This document shows positions 54,305 to 64,000 of a stretch of DNA of 64,000 bases, in pieces. Both the position numbers and the translations under genes were made by a program. The DNA comes from Hyphomicrobium_A sp963728165 (GTDB taxonomy: Bacteria; Pseudomonadota; Alphaproteobacteria; Rhizobiales; Hyphomicrobiaceae). The stretch lies in NCBI GenBank assembly GCA_963728165.1, contig CAVSIY010000004.1, positions 62,001-126,000 of the forward strand. Direction: 5' to 3'. Position 1 is the stretch's first letter, and each line of letters begins with the position of its first letter. The notes below the pieces were generated by a model. It did no database searches. It saw only the letters and a program-made list of their open reading frames with translations, and was not told the DNA's origin.

Positions 54305-55123
54305 TCAGTCGATGTAAAGGCGCAGGCCGGCGCGGACTTGGTGCTCGTTGATGCCGCCGATCTGGACCGTGGAGTTGGCGCCGGTGGGTCCGACGTCCGA
54401 TCCGCCGATATAGAGATAGCGGTAGTTCACGTCGAGCGCCACGAAGCTGTTGAACTCGTAGGTGACGCCCGCCATGGCGGCCCCGGCGAAGGCAATCTTG
54501 GTGGTGCGGCCGTTCACGGACGTCGTTGTCGTTGTCGCTGGTGTTCCAGATGCAAAGGTCTGGTTGCTGTTGCGCGTGAGCTGATCGACGGAGAAGCCGA
54601 CGCCGACGCCGAGGTAAGGCGTGAACGGCGTGCCGGTGCGGAAATCGTAGTAGGCGTTCATGAGCAGGATCGTGGCCAGGAACTTGGTCTTGTCGTCGAC
54701 GGACAAGGTATTGGCGGCGTTCGTCCCGATGAACTTCGCCTGCATGATGGAGTGGACGTCGACGGTGAAATCGGTGCGGATGGCCGGTCCCCACACGTAG
54801 CCCACGCCGACGCCGCCGCTGAAGGACGGCTCGAAGCTATCCCTGAGCCAGGCCGGATCGAACCCCGTCGTATTGTTGGCAAAGGGCGTGCCCGTGGTGG
54901 TGACCGAGGGATTGGAGCCGAAACCGGCGGCGAAGTCGCCGCGGAAGTACCAGGCCGGCTCGTAGACCGGCACGGGGATGGGCGCTGGCACCGGCGTCGC
55001 CACGGCGTAGGGATTGATCCCGCTGCGATAATCGGGGCTCACGTCCTCGCCGGCCAGCGCCGGAGTCATGCCGCCGGCGCCGAGCACCAGGCTAAGCAGA
55101 AGAATGATAGTTGCGCGTCTCAT
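54305..55123 (-). CDS. Outer-membrane beta-barrel protein
   Basis: A 272-residue porin-like barrel: signal peptide RRATIILLLSLVLGAGGMTPALA, then YFRGDFAAGFGSNPSV, GGVGVGYVWGPAIRTDFTVDVHSI, AYYDFRTGTPFTPYLGVGVGFSVDQL, GVTYEFNSFVALDVNYRYLYIGG and a C-terminal strand ending HQVRAGLRLYID. The GVGVGY / YLGVGVGF / DVNYRYL pattern is of Omp25/RopB-like OprB-type small barrels in Hyphomicrobiales. The N-terminus before the barrel is Pro-rich. Pairs with a related gene at 55433-56260. Confidence 0.87.
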   Translation of the reverse strand: MRRATIILLLSLVLGAGGMTPALAGEDVSPDYRSGINPYAVATPVPAPIPVPVYEPAWYFRGDFAAGFGSNPSVTTTGTPFANNTTGFDPAWLRDSFEPSFSGGVGVGYVWGPAIRTDFTVDVHSIMQAKFIGTNAANTLSVDDKTKFLATILLMNAYYDFRTGTPFTPYLGVGVGFSVDQLTRNSNQTFASGTPATTTTTSVNGRTTKIAFAGAAMAGVTYEFNSFVALDVNYRYLYIGGSDVGPTGANSTVQIGGINEHQVRAGLRLYID

Positions 55124-55372
55124 GTGCTTCGATCCCTGCGATGGACGACGAGGGAGGCCGAAGCCGTGCTCGGTCGTCTCAAGTGTTCTCTAGCCGGCCG
55201 CTTCCAAGGACCAGGTACCGACCCGCGCCTCTTCGAAGAGGTTCGGGCGGAATGCGCCTGCCTCACGCGTAATCGAACCAGAAAAGCAACTTGAGGACTC
55301 CCCGCCGAGCCCATTCAGGGCTCGAGCTGCCGGGCCGCATGTGCGCAGCCGGCAGCAACAATCTCGAAAGAG

Positions 55373-55405
55373 CGGCCGGCCGCAGGGGGGACGTGCGGCC
55401 GGCCG
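55373..55405 (-). terminator. Terminator-like hairpin after the second barrel gene
   Basis: Perfect 12-base stem CGGCCGGCCGCA / TGCGGCCGGCCG with a nine-base loop. On the minus strand CTCTTT follows, a weak U-tract. It lies 28 bases after the barrel gene stop. Confidence 0.6.
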
Positions 55406-55432
55406 TACGCTTACACTACTTCACTGGGTACA

Positions 55433-56260
55433 TCACGGGCTCGGCGCGCGCTGGAACTTGTAGCGCACGCCGAGCATGACATCGTTGGAGGTGATGTCGC
55501 GGATCGGCGACACTTGGCTGTAGGGCGAATTGATGCCGAGTGGCATCCGACACGATGCCGCTTTGCGCACTGCCGAGGTTGGCATAGCGATAGGCGAGAT
55601 CGACGGCGAACTGCGGTGAGACGTCGTAAGCGAGGCCCGCGTGGAGGGCCCAGGCAAAATTGGTGGTGCTGTTGTCGGCACCGTAGTAGGCGTGCTCGCC
55701 TGCGCGGACGTTGACGTCCTTCAAGCCGTTGACCGAGATGTTGGCGAAGCCGATGCCGGCGCCGACGTAGGGCGTGAACCCGCACCAGGTGGCGATGTCC
55801 CAATAGGCGTTGGCGAGACCGAGCCAGGTCGAGACGTCGGCCGTGTACTCGTTCGTGCCACCGTCCGGAAGGCCAGACGCCGCCAGGATAAGCAGTCCTG
55901 CGCAAGGAACGTCGTGTCGCCCCTGTACTCGCCGGTGAGGTCGAAGCGCAGCCAGTGGTTGCGCTTGTAGCCGATGCCAAAGCCGTAGAGCGCGTTGCTC
56001 TTGATGTCATGATGGAACACCGAGAAGGTGTTGGTCTCGTATCCGGGTGTCCAGATGCTGCCGACGTTGGTGTTGGCCTGGCCCATGTAGGCCTTGAAGT
56101 AGAGCCCCCGATCGGAGGGGGGCGGGGGAGGAACGTCATAGCCGCCCTTAAGGGAGGGCTGGTAGATGTCTTCGCCTGCCATGGCGTTGGGGCTCAAGGC
56201 GAGCACGAAGGCCGTCCCGAGCGCCGCGCCCAGCAGGTAGGAACCGCGATTGGTATTCAT
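55433..56260 (-). pseudogene. Outer-membrane beta-barrel protein, two frameshifts
   Basis: About 275 residues joined. Signal peptide LLGAALGTAFVLALSPNAMA, then DIYQPSLKGGYDVPPPPPSDRGLYFKAYMGQANTNVGSIW, ALYGFGIGYKRNHWLRFDLTGEYRGDTTF; in the next frame NEYTADVSTWLGLANAYWD, FTPYVGAGIGFANISV and AWALHAGLAYDVSPQFAVDLAYRYANLGSAQSG; then back in the first frame LGINSPYSQVSPIRDITSNDVMLGVRYKFQ. Changes lie near 55870-55890 and 55555-55575. First and last frames are the same, so two compensating indels. Same family as the barrel at 54305. Whether it is a real pseudogene or misread is open. Confidence 0.8.
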
Positions 56261-56543
56261 GCTACTTCCCTCTCAAATCAGAACCGGCCGCAGACTCGTG
56301 CGGCACACGAACGCGAACGACCGCGAACGCTCAAACGTGCTCGAGCACGACTATGGGCGGGAAGGCTTAAGGGAGACTTAATGGACGTCCCGATCCGGCA
56401 CGGACTGGGGCAGGCGCGACACGGCCAAACCGGCGTTTCGCAGGCCAAAGATTAACAAATGGTTTACGTTCGGGCGGGGGGATAACCACTGTCGCGCAGC
56501 GCGGCTGCGCTATCCCAATAAGAACAGCGATTGCGCCGGTCGC

Positions 56544-57893
56544 TCAGGCGACGGCAGCGGCGCGCACGGCCTCGACGATGTCGCCGACCACCGTCGACAC
56601 CAGTCGCTCGTCGTCGCCCTCGGCCATGACGCGGATGACCGGCTCGGTGCCGGAGGGGCGAATCACCAGACGGCCGCCGGCGCCGAGCTTGGCTTTCCCA
56701 GCGTCGATCGCCTTGACCACGCGGCTGTCCTCGAGCGGGCTGCCGTTGGCGTAGCGCACGTTCTTTAGCACTTGCGGCAGCGGCTCGAAGCGGTTCGTCA
56801 CCTCGCTCACGGTCTTGCCGGTGGAGACGACGACGGCGAGGATCTGCAGCGCGGTGACGAGGCCGTCGCCGGTGGTGACGAAATCGGACAAGACGATGTG
56901 GCCCGACTGCTCGCCGCCGACGTTGTAGCCGTGCTTGCGCATGTGATCGACGACGTAGCGGTCGCCGACGGGCGTGCGCACGAGCGCGAGGTCGAGGCCT
57001 TTCAAGTAGCGCTCAAGGCCCAGGTTGCTCATGACGGTGGCGACGACGCCGCCGGCGGTGAGCTTGCCGGCCTTGTGCCAGGCCTCGGCGATCACGGCCA
57101 TGATCTGGTCGCCGTCGACCATCTGGCCCTTCTCGTTCATGATCACGACGCGGTCCGCGTCGCCGTCGAGCGCGATGCCGATGTCGGCCCTCATTTCGCG
57201 CACCTTGCTGGCGAGCAGGTCCGGCGCGGTGGAGCCGCACTTCTCGTTGATGTTGCGGCCGTTCGGCTCGACGCCGATCTTGATCACCTCGGCGCCAAGC
57301 TCCCACAGCGCCTCGGGCGCCACCTTGTAGCCGGCGCCATTGGCGCAATCGATGACGATGCGCAAGCCTTCGAGGCGCAAATCGCGAGGAAGCGTGCGCT
57401 TGGCGAACTCGATGTAGCGCTCCTGCGCGCTCTCGACCCGCGTCGCCCGACCGATGGCATCGGCAGGCGCCAAGAGCTCGGCCGAGTCCGTGTCGATCAG
57501 CTTCTCGATCTGGCGCTCGGTCTCGTCGGAGAGCTTGTAGCCTTCCGCATCGAACAGCTTGATGCCGTTGTCGTCGAACGGATTGTGAGAGGCGGAGATC
57601 ATAACGCCGAGGTCGGCGCGCAGCGAGCGCGTCAGCATGGCGACGGCGGGCGTCGGCATCGGCCCCAAGAGGAACACGTCCATGCCGACCGAGGTGAAGC
57701 CGGACATGAGCGCCGCCTCCAGCATGTAGCCGGAGAGCCGCGTATCCTTGCCGATGACGACACGGTGGCGGTAGTTGCCGTTCTGGAAGATCTTGCCGGC
57801 GGCCATGCCGACCTTCAGCGCAATCTCCGACGTCATCGGAAAGCGATTGGCGAGACCGCGAATTCCATCGGTACCGAAGTAGCGGCGCGACAT
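56544..57893 (-). CDS. glmM: Phosphoglucosamine mutase
   Basis: A 449-residue enzyme converting glucosamine-6-phosphate to glucosamine-1-phosphate, for peptidoglycan and LPS precursors. RRYFGTDGIRGLANRFPMT start, catalytic Ser in MISASHNPFDDNGIKLF, metal loop GIALDGDADRVVIMNE, sugar loop GGEQSGHIV and phosphate loop IRPSGTEPVIRVMAEG. The ATG at 57893 gives the family N-terminus; a longer in-frame start has no homology support. Part of the block cpoB-tilS-ftsH-folP-glmM. Confidence 0.97.
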   Translation of the reverse strand: MSRRYFGTDGIRGLANRFPMTSEIALKVGMAAGKIFQNGNYRHRVVIGKDTRLSGYMLEAALMSGFTSVGMDVFLLGPMPTPAVAMLTRSLRADLGVMISASHNPFDDNGIKLFDAEGYKLSDETERQIEKLIDTDSAELLAPADAIGRATRVESAQERYIEFAKRTLPRDLRLEGLRIVIDCANGAGYKVAPEALWELGAEVIKIGVEPNGRNINEKCGSTAPDLLASKVREMRADIGIALDGDADRVVIMNEKGQMVDGDQIMAVIAEAWHKAGKLTAGGVVATVMSNLGLERYLKGLDLALVRTPVGDRYVVDHMRKHGYNVGGEQSGHIVLSDFVTTGDGLVTALQILAVVVSTGKTVSEVTNRFEPLPQVLKNVRYANGSPLEDSRVVKAIDAGKAKLGAGGRLVIRPSGTEPVIRVMAEGDDERLVSTVVGDIVEAVRAAAVA

Positions 57894-58148
57894 GGAGATC
57901 CCTGTGGCTTTGACGTGCGGTGTTAGACCAAGGTCTTGCAGACCGGCCTTGACGACATGCCGCGCTGGCGCGCGCTGCCCCCGAGCATGATAACTCTTAG
58001 CACCAGTATATGCCGCCACGGCGCCGTCCGCCCACCTCAATTACGATGTGCCGACGTTACATAACCACTCCTAAGAAAGGTGAAATTTGCCAGTAAACCG
58101 GCGTACTTCGGCCGTCCGGTCCCCACTCGTGGCGGACCGAGCCCAAAC

Positions 58149-59234
58149 CTAGTCCAGAACCTTGTCGCTCCCGAACATGGCGGCCTGCCACACGCTCAAG
58201 GCCTGGCAGGTGGGCGCCACGTCGTGCACGCGCACGATCTGCACCCCTTGCGCCACTGCGGCAAGCGCCGCCGCGATCGAGCCCGGCACCCGGTCCTCAG
58301 GGCTCGGAACGTCGGAGATGTGGTCGATCAGCTTCTTGCGGGAGGCGCCCAAGAGCACCGGCACGCCCAGCGCGTGATAGAGGGAGAGGCGCGCCATCAC
58401 CGCCACGTTGTGGGGCAGATGCTTGCCGAAGCCGATGCCAGGGTCGGCGACGAGCTTGGCCTTGGGAATGCCGGCCGCCTCGCAGGCAGCAATCCGCTCC
58501 TCCAGAAAATCGAACACGTCGAGCACGACGTCGCCGTAGCGCGGGTTGTCGTTCATGGTCCTGGGATCGCCCTGCGCGTGCATCAGGATCACGGGCAGAC
58601 CGGTCTCGGCCGCGGCGGCAAGGGCTTGCGGGTCATGCGTCAGCGCCGAGACGTCGTTGAGGATGTCGGCGCCCGCGGCCGCCGCGCGCGCCATGACCTC
58701 GGCCTTGCGCGTGTCGATGGAGATCAGCGCTTGCGTGCGCGGGCGCAGGCCCTCGATCACCGGCATCACGCGCGCGAGCTCCTCGGTGAGCCCCACCGGC
58801 TCGGCCCCGGGACGCGTCGACTCGCCGCCGATGTCGAGGATGTCGGCGCCTTCCTTGGCCAGCCGCAGCGCATGCGCAATCGCGGTATCGACGGCGGCGA
58901 AGCGGCCACCGTCGGAGAAACTGTCCGGGGTGACGTTGATGATGCCCATGATGCGCGGGCGATCGAGGGCGAGGCCGGCAAGGCGCGGGCGCGGGGCGCC
59001 GATCGCCTCGATGAGCTCGGAGGCGGCGAGCGTGTGGCGCCCCCAATCGCGCTCGAAGGCATCGCCGAGGGCGGCGACGCGGCGTTTCACGCGGGGCCCG
59101 TCGCGCTCGATGATCTCGAGGGCGGCGTAGCGCAAAGGCTGGCCGGCGAGCGGCAGCCCGCCCCACGTGCTCTCGCCCTCATCGGGAGGCGCGGCAAAGA
59201 TGCCGAGGGGGCGGACGTAAAGTGAGCGCTGCAT
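58149..59234 (-). CDS. folP: Dihydropteroate synthase
   Basis: A 361-residue folate enzyme joining p-aminobenzoate to 6-hydroxymethyl-dihydropterin pyrophosphate. The catalytic core starts near residue 93: RIMGIINVTPDSFSDGG, then DILDIGGESTRPGAEPV, ISIDTRKAEV, ILNDVSAL, GLPVILMHAQGDPRTM and VPVLLGASRKKLI. An N-terminal extension of about 90 residues (QRSLYVRPLGIFAAPPDEGE...) precedes the usual start of the core. It is followed by glmM on the same strand, about 255 bases further. Confidence 0.96.
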   Translation of the reverse strand: MQRSLYVRPLGIFAAPPDEGESTWGGLPLAGQPLRYAALEIIERDGPRVKRRVAALGDAFERDWGRHTLAASELIEAIGAPRPRLAGLALDRPRIMGIINVTPDSFSDGGRFAAVDTAIAHALRLAKEGADILDIGGESTRPGAEPVGLTEELARVMPVIEGLRPRTQALISIDTRKAEVMARAAAAGADILNDVSALTHDPQALAAAAETGLPVILMHAQGDPRTMNDNPRYGDVVLDVFDFLEERIAACEAAGIPKAKLVADPGIGFGKHLPHNVAVMARLSLYHALGVPVLLGASRKKLIDHISDVPSPEDRVPGSIAAALAAVAQGVQIVRVHDVAPTCQALSVWQAAMFGSDKVLD

Positions 59235-59263
59235 TGCCGCTTAAGGCTTCCTGCAAAATGAGA

Positions 59264-59288
59264 CGGCCGCGGGGAGTGCCCGCGGCCG
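59264..59288 (-). terminator. Terminator-like hairpin after ftsH
   Basis: Perfect 10-base stem CGGCCGCGGG / CCCGCGGCCG with a five-base loop; the minus strand then reads TCTCATTTTG. It is about 40 bases after the ftsH stop and 30 bases ahead of folP. Confidence 0.55.
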
Positions 59289-59327
59289 CATCTATAGCCT
59301 TTTGATCGCCTTCGGAAAGGGCCCAGC

Positions 59328-61265
<1,938 letters not shown>

Positions 61266-61347
61266 TTGGTTCCCTGTCGAGGCCCCATGCAGGCCGGGCC
61301 AAACGTGCGTCGGACGGTTTCGGGCGCCGACCCGAAGCACGCCGTTA

Positions 61348-61376
61348 ACATAGGTGTACGCCCCCACGTTGCCAAG
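61348..61376 (-). promoter_or_regulatory. Candidate ftsH promoter
   Basis: On the minus strand CTTGGC, a 17-base spacer and CTATGT, ending about 83 bases upstream of the ftsH start. CTTG-N17-19-CYTATNT is the shape of alphaproteobacterial housekeeping and RpoH-type promoters, and ftsH is commonly heat-shock controlled; the specific sigma factor is not decided by the sequence. Confidence 0.45.
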
Positions 61377-61502
61377 CTGGGGGCCATGCTACACGCATCC
61401 GGCTCCCCAGGAGCTTAACGCGGGCACCGACCTTGGCAGAGACGCCCTGCGCCGATGGTCGCATCAGCTGGTAAACCACCGAAATCACGTACGATTCAGG
61501 AC

Positions 61503-62909
61503 CTACCACAGGAATTCGGCCGAACAGTGCCGCCCGGGCTCTGCGGTCGCCGGCATGAAGGCCTGAAGCTGCGGGACGGCCAGCAGAGCACCGTCTTGCC
61601 AAAAGGTCGGAAGCGTCACCGCAGCGCGCGCGGGAGGCATTCGGGACGGTTCACCAAGCTTTTGCCTGAGCTGCGCCAATTCTGGGGTGGTGAGGGCGCG
61701 CACGCGAACAGAGGCGGCGGCAGCGCCCGCCAGGGCGACGCGGAAGCGACGGTCCCAGACGGCGACGGTGCCGGGTGCCAATTCGAGCTGCGGCAAACCC
61801 TCGCGCCCCGGCTCGCGAAACACGCAGATCTCGCCGGTGTGGCGGGAGACGATAGAGCCGCCAAGCGTCGCCGCCGCGAATGTCGGCTCGCTCAGCCGCG
61901 CGGGCAAAGCTTCGAGCTTGGCCAATCGCGCCGGCGCGTCCTGGCCGCCGAAAGCGGCGATGAGGCGCGCCAGCATGCGCAGACGCAGCTCCTCCGGTGC
62001 CGCCTCAAAGACGCGCGTCTCAAAGCTCGCGAACATGCCGCCGTGCAGGTCGAGAGCGGCGGCTGCCTCGAGCTCGCTTGTCGCCGCCTCGAGTGCCTGA
62101 CGTGCCCGCTCCAGGCGGCGTGCGCTCAACGCGATCGCCGTGTTGGTCAAGCCGAGCGCTGCGAGATGCTGCTCTGCCTTGCGCAAACGCACGCGCTCGA
62201 AGCGGTCGCAATCGTTGCTCGGGTCCTCGATCCAGGTGAGACCACGCGCCGTCAACGTCGCCTTGAGACGGCGACCGGGAACGTTCAGGAGCGGCCGCAG
62301 CAGCCGGCAGCTCGCGCCGGGGCGCAGAATTCGCGACACGCTCATGCCCGTCAGACCGTCGAGCCCGCTGCCGCGCGCCAATCGCATGAGGAAGGTCTCG
62401 GCCTGGTCGTCCTCGGTGTGAGCGGTCACGATGGCGACCGGTCCGGCGCCGCCCTCGCGCCAGCCGAGCTCGGAGAGCAGACGGTAGCGTGCGGTGCGGG
62501 CCGCATCCTGCAGACCCGTCGCCGGCTTGGCGTCCTTCCACACCAACAGCTCGTGCCGCAATCGGAGCGCGCGCGCCTCGCCTGAGACCCACTCCGCCTC
62601 GCGGCGCGATTCAGGGCGCAGGCCGTGATCGACCGTGGCGACGATGAGCGTGCGGGGGACATCGGCGTGAAGCTCGGCCCAGCGCGCGACGAGATGCATC
62701 ATGGCGACGCTGTCGGCGCCGCCCGACACGGCGAGGATCAGGACCGCAAAGGGGATGAGCGGCGCAAGGAGATCCTCAAGCTCGGCATCGGCGATAGGCG
62801 CGGGCGCGCAATCGGGCGCGGCAGGCGCGCTCACAGGGTCGGGCGCCTCAGGGGCAGCCGATCCGCTGGCGCTCGGTCTTGGCGCGCGATCTGACGTTGT
62901 CTGGTGCAT
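61503..62909 (-). CDS. tilS: tRNA(Ile)-lysidine synthase
   Basis: A 468-residue enzyme adding lysine to C34 of the tRNA-Ile CAU anticodon. The PP-loop ATPase motif SGGADS (AVSGGADSVAMMHLVARW) is present, followed by VATVDHGLRPESRREAEW and VTAHTEDDQAETFLMRLARGSG, which are diagnostic. The N-terminal 45 residues before the PP-loop are Ala/Pro-rich and overlap cpoB by 62 bases, so a GTG at 62834 just after the cpoB stop is a fair alternative start. The conserved position between cpoB and ftsH supports the call. Confidence 0.93.
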   Translation of the reverse strand: MHQTTSDRAPRPSASGSAAPEAPDPVSAPAAPDCAPAPIADAELEDLLAPLIPFAVLILAVSGGADSVAMMHLVARWAELHADVPRTLIVATVDHGLRPESRREAEWVSGEARALRLRHELLVWKDAKPATGLQDAARTARYRLLSELGWREGGAGPVAIVTAHTEDDQAETFLMRLARGSGLDGLTGMSVSRILRPGASCRLLRPLLNVPGRRLKATLTARGLTWIEDPSNDCDRFERVRLRKAEQHLAALGLTNTAIALSARRLERARQALEAATSELEAAAALDLHGGMFASFETRVFEAAPEELRLRMLARLIAAFGGQDAPARLAKLEALPARLSEPTFAAATLGGSIVSRHTGEICVFREPGREGLPQLELAPGTVAVWDRRFRVALAGAAAASVRVRALTTPELAQLRQKLGEPSRMPPARAAVTLPTFWQDGALLAVPQLQAFMPATAEPGRHCSAEFLW

Positions 62910-63990
62910 CGGGGAACCGCGTCGAAAGCTCCGCAAACGACGAGCAGGCGGCGTCCTTCTGCCCCAGCCGGTCGAGAGACATGGCGAGCTTTAAGAGGCT
63001 GTCGGCGGCGCGCGCGTTGCCGGCGTAGTTCTGATAGCCCTTCAAGAATGCGCCGGCCGCCGCCTTGTACTCACCGCGCACGAAGTGGGCCTCACCCAGC
63101 CAGTACTGCGCGTTGCCGGCAAGGGAGTCCTTGGGATAGCGGTTAAGGAACTGCTCGAACGCCGACTGCGCGGCACCGTAATCGCGCTGCATCAGATAGC
63201 CATAGGCCGTCTCGTAGAGCTGCTTGGGATTGGTGGCATCGCCCGGCGCCGATGGCGGCGGCATGAAGGCCGGCGGCGCGGCGGCGACCTCCTCCTGCGC
63301 TGGCGGAGGAGCGGACGCGTTGTCCTGGGCAATAGGAGCGGCCTGGGCAACAGGAGCGGCCGGTGTCTGCGGCCCCTTGGCGTCGGGCTGGCTGTCGATG
63401 AGGCCGCCGATCGCGTCGTTCGTCCCGGCGGTCACCGTCGTGGAGCCGAAGCGGTCCGGCGCCGGCTCGACGGCGGCATTCGCCTGTGCACCGGCGGCAG
63501 CGGCCGCAGCCGGCTGAGCACCCGCATCGGCGCGCCGCGGCGCACTCGCGAGCGCGTGCACCTGCGTGGTCAATTGCTCGAGCTGCGCTGCGAGCGCCCG
63601 CACCTGCGTCTCCAGGCCGTCGATGCGCAAATCATCGGCGCTTCCGCTGACGCCTGCCGAGTCGTTGCCGCGCGCAGCGGAGGCGGACGTGGCGGGTGCA
63701 CCGCCGCGCGCCAGTGATTCGAGCGTGCCGATTACAACCTGCATATCGACGAGCTGCTCCTCGAGCTGCTCGACCCGCTGCTTCAGCCCAGAATCGCCGC
63801 CGGCCTGCGGTGCAGCAGCCGGTGCGCCGGCGGGCGGCTGTCCTGGCTGCTGAGTGCCCCGCGCCTGCGCGACTTGGCGTGCGGAGCCATCGGTCGTGGC
63901 TGCCGGCTCGGCCGAAGCGGGAGCGCAAACGAGAAGCGCCGCAAGAAGCGCCGCGCTGAGCGAGGAACCGATGTGTCGCCGCATAGCCAA
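62848..63990 (-). CDS. cpoB: Cell division coordinator CpoB (YbgF)
   Basis: A 380-residue periplasmic Tol-Pal associated protein. Signal peptide SSLSAALLAALLVCAPASA, coiled coil at about residues 55-80 and 115-145 (LKQRVEQLEEQLVDMQVVIGTLE), a long Ala/Pro-rich linker to about residue 240, and TPR repeats (PKQLYETAYGYLMQRDYGAAQSAFEQFLNRYPKDSLAGNAQYWLGEAHFVRGEYKAAAGAFLKGYQNYAGN). The gene lies at the right edge; pal and tolB are expected just upstream. It co-ordinates peptidoglycan synthesis with outer-membrane constriction. Confidence 0.95.
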   Translation of the reverse strand: MAMRRHIGSSLSAALLAALLVCAPASAEPAATTDGSARQVAQARGTQQPGQPPAGAPAAAPQAGGDSGLKQRVEQLEEQLVDMQVVIGTLESLARGGAPATSASAARGNDSAGVSGSADDLRIDGLETQVRALAAQLEQLTTQVHALASAPRRADAGAQPAAAAAAGAQANAAVEPAPDRFGSTTVTAGTNDAIGGLIDSQPDAKGPQTPAAPVAQAAPIAQDNASAPPPAQEEVAAAPPAFMPPPSAPGDATNPKQLYETAYGYLMQRDYGAAQSAFEQFLNRYPKDSLAGNAQYWLGEAHFVRGEYKAAAGAFLKGYQNYAGNARAADSLLKLAMSLDRLGQKDAACSSFAELSTRFPDAPDNVRSRAKTERQRIGCP

Positions 63991-64000
63991 GATCGTTCCC

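Overview
The window is high-GC DNA with dense genes and GTG/TTG starts. It ends in a gene order typical of Alphaproteobacteria, cpoB-tilS-ftsH-folP-glmM. Together with the single-gene B12-dependent methylmalonyl-CoA mutase, a bactofilin, STAS-fused MlaE and many small membrane/secreted proteins of Hyphomicrobiales type, this suggests a chromosomal segment of a Hyphomicrobiales (Rhizobiales) bacterium. Genus cannot be fixed from the sequence alone. No rRNA, tRNA, CRISPR array, phage or insertion sequence was found.

Layout. 0-11 kb: tail of pstB, then mostly small accessory genes: a membrane protein, secreted proteins, an AraC regulator, a TetR-VOC-VOC operon with a clear palindromic operator, a bactofilin, an FKBP isomerase, two related NTF2-like proteins and several small membrane proteins. 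11.5-19.9 kb: methylmalonyl-CoA mutase, CorA, ChrA, RlpA and a helix-turn-helix protein. 20-27.4 kb: a TetR-HlyD-ABC-2 efflux operon, a cytochrome c, and an Mla/MCE-type lipid transport operon whose MlaD carries an extra C-terminal auxiliary domain. 27.6-31.5 kb: an alpha-oxoamine synthase with a small upstream gene, and a large GT-C-like membrane protein. 31.5-34.2 kb: modABC with a candidate molybdenum box. 34.2-40.6 kb: a patatin-like lipase, then btuB-F-C-D behind a cobalamin riboswitch. 40.9-45.7 kb: a Gld-like ABC-2 transporter operon (ATPase, permease, GldG-like, DUF4340). 45.7-49.7 kb: phosphoesterase, NUDIX, GNAT, a Tat-type deaminase, a 28-residue membrane peptide and a secreted protein. 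49.8-56.3 kb: purA, a DUF4139 protein, serC and two outer-membrane beta-barrels. 56.5-64 kb: the glmM-folP-ftsH-tilS-cpoB block (all minus strand).

How genes connect. B12 uptake (btuBFCD, riboswitch-controlled) would feed the B12-dependent mutase. Envelope maintenance is a recurring theme: MCE lipid transport, RlpA, bactofilin, CpoB, GlmM, FtsH and the outer-membrane barrels. Two TetR genes carry perfect palindromes at their own starts and head operons they probably control.

A notable property is the number of apparent single-base frameshifts (about twelve) in otherwise well-conserved genes: araC, a two-TM protein, mcmA, tetR (three), mlaE, btuB, gldG-like, serC and an outer-membrane protein (two). 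Reading frame, neighbours and operon junctions are otherwise intact, so sequence or assembly error is the simplest explanation. Those genes are annotated end to end with the break marked.
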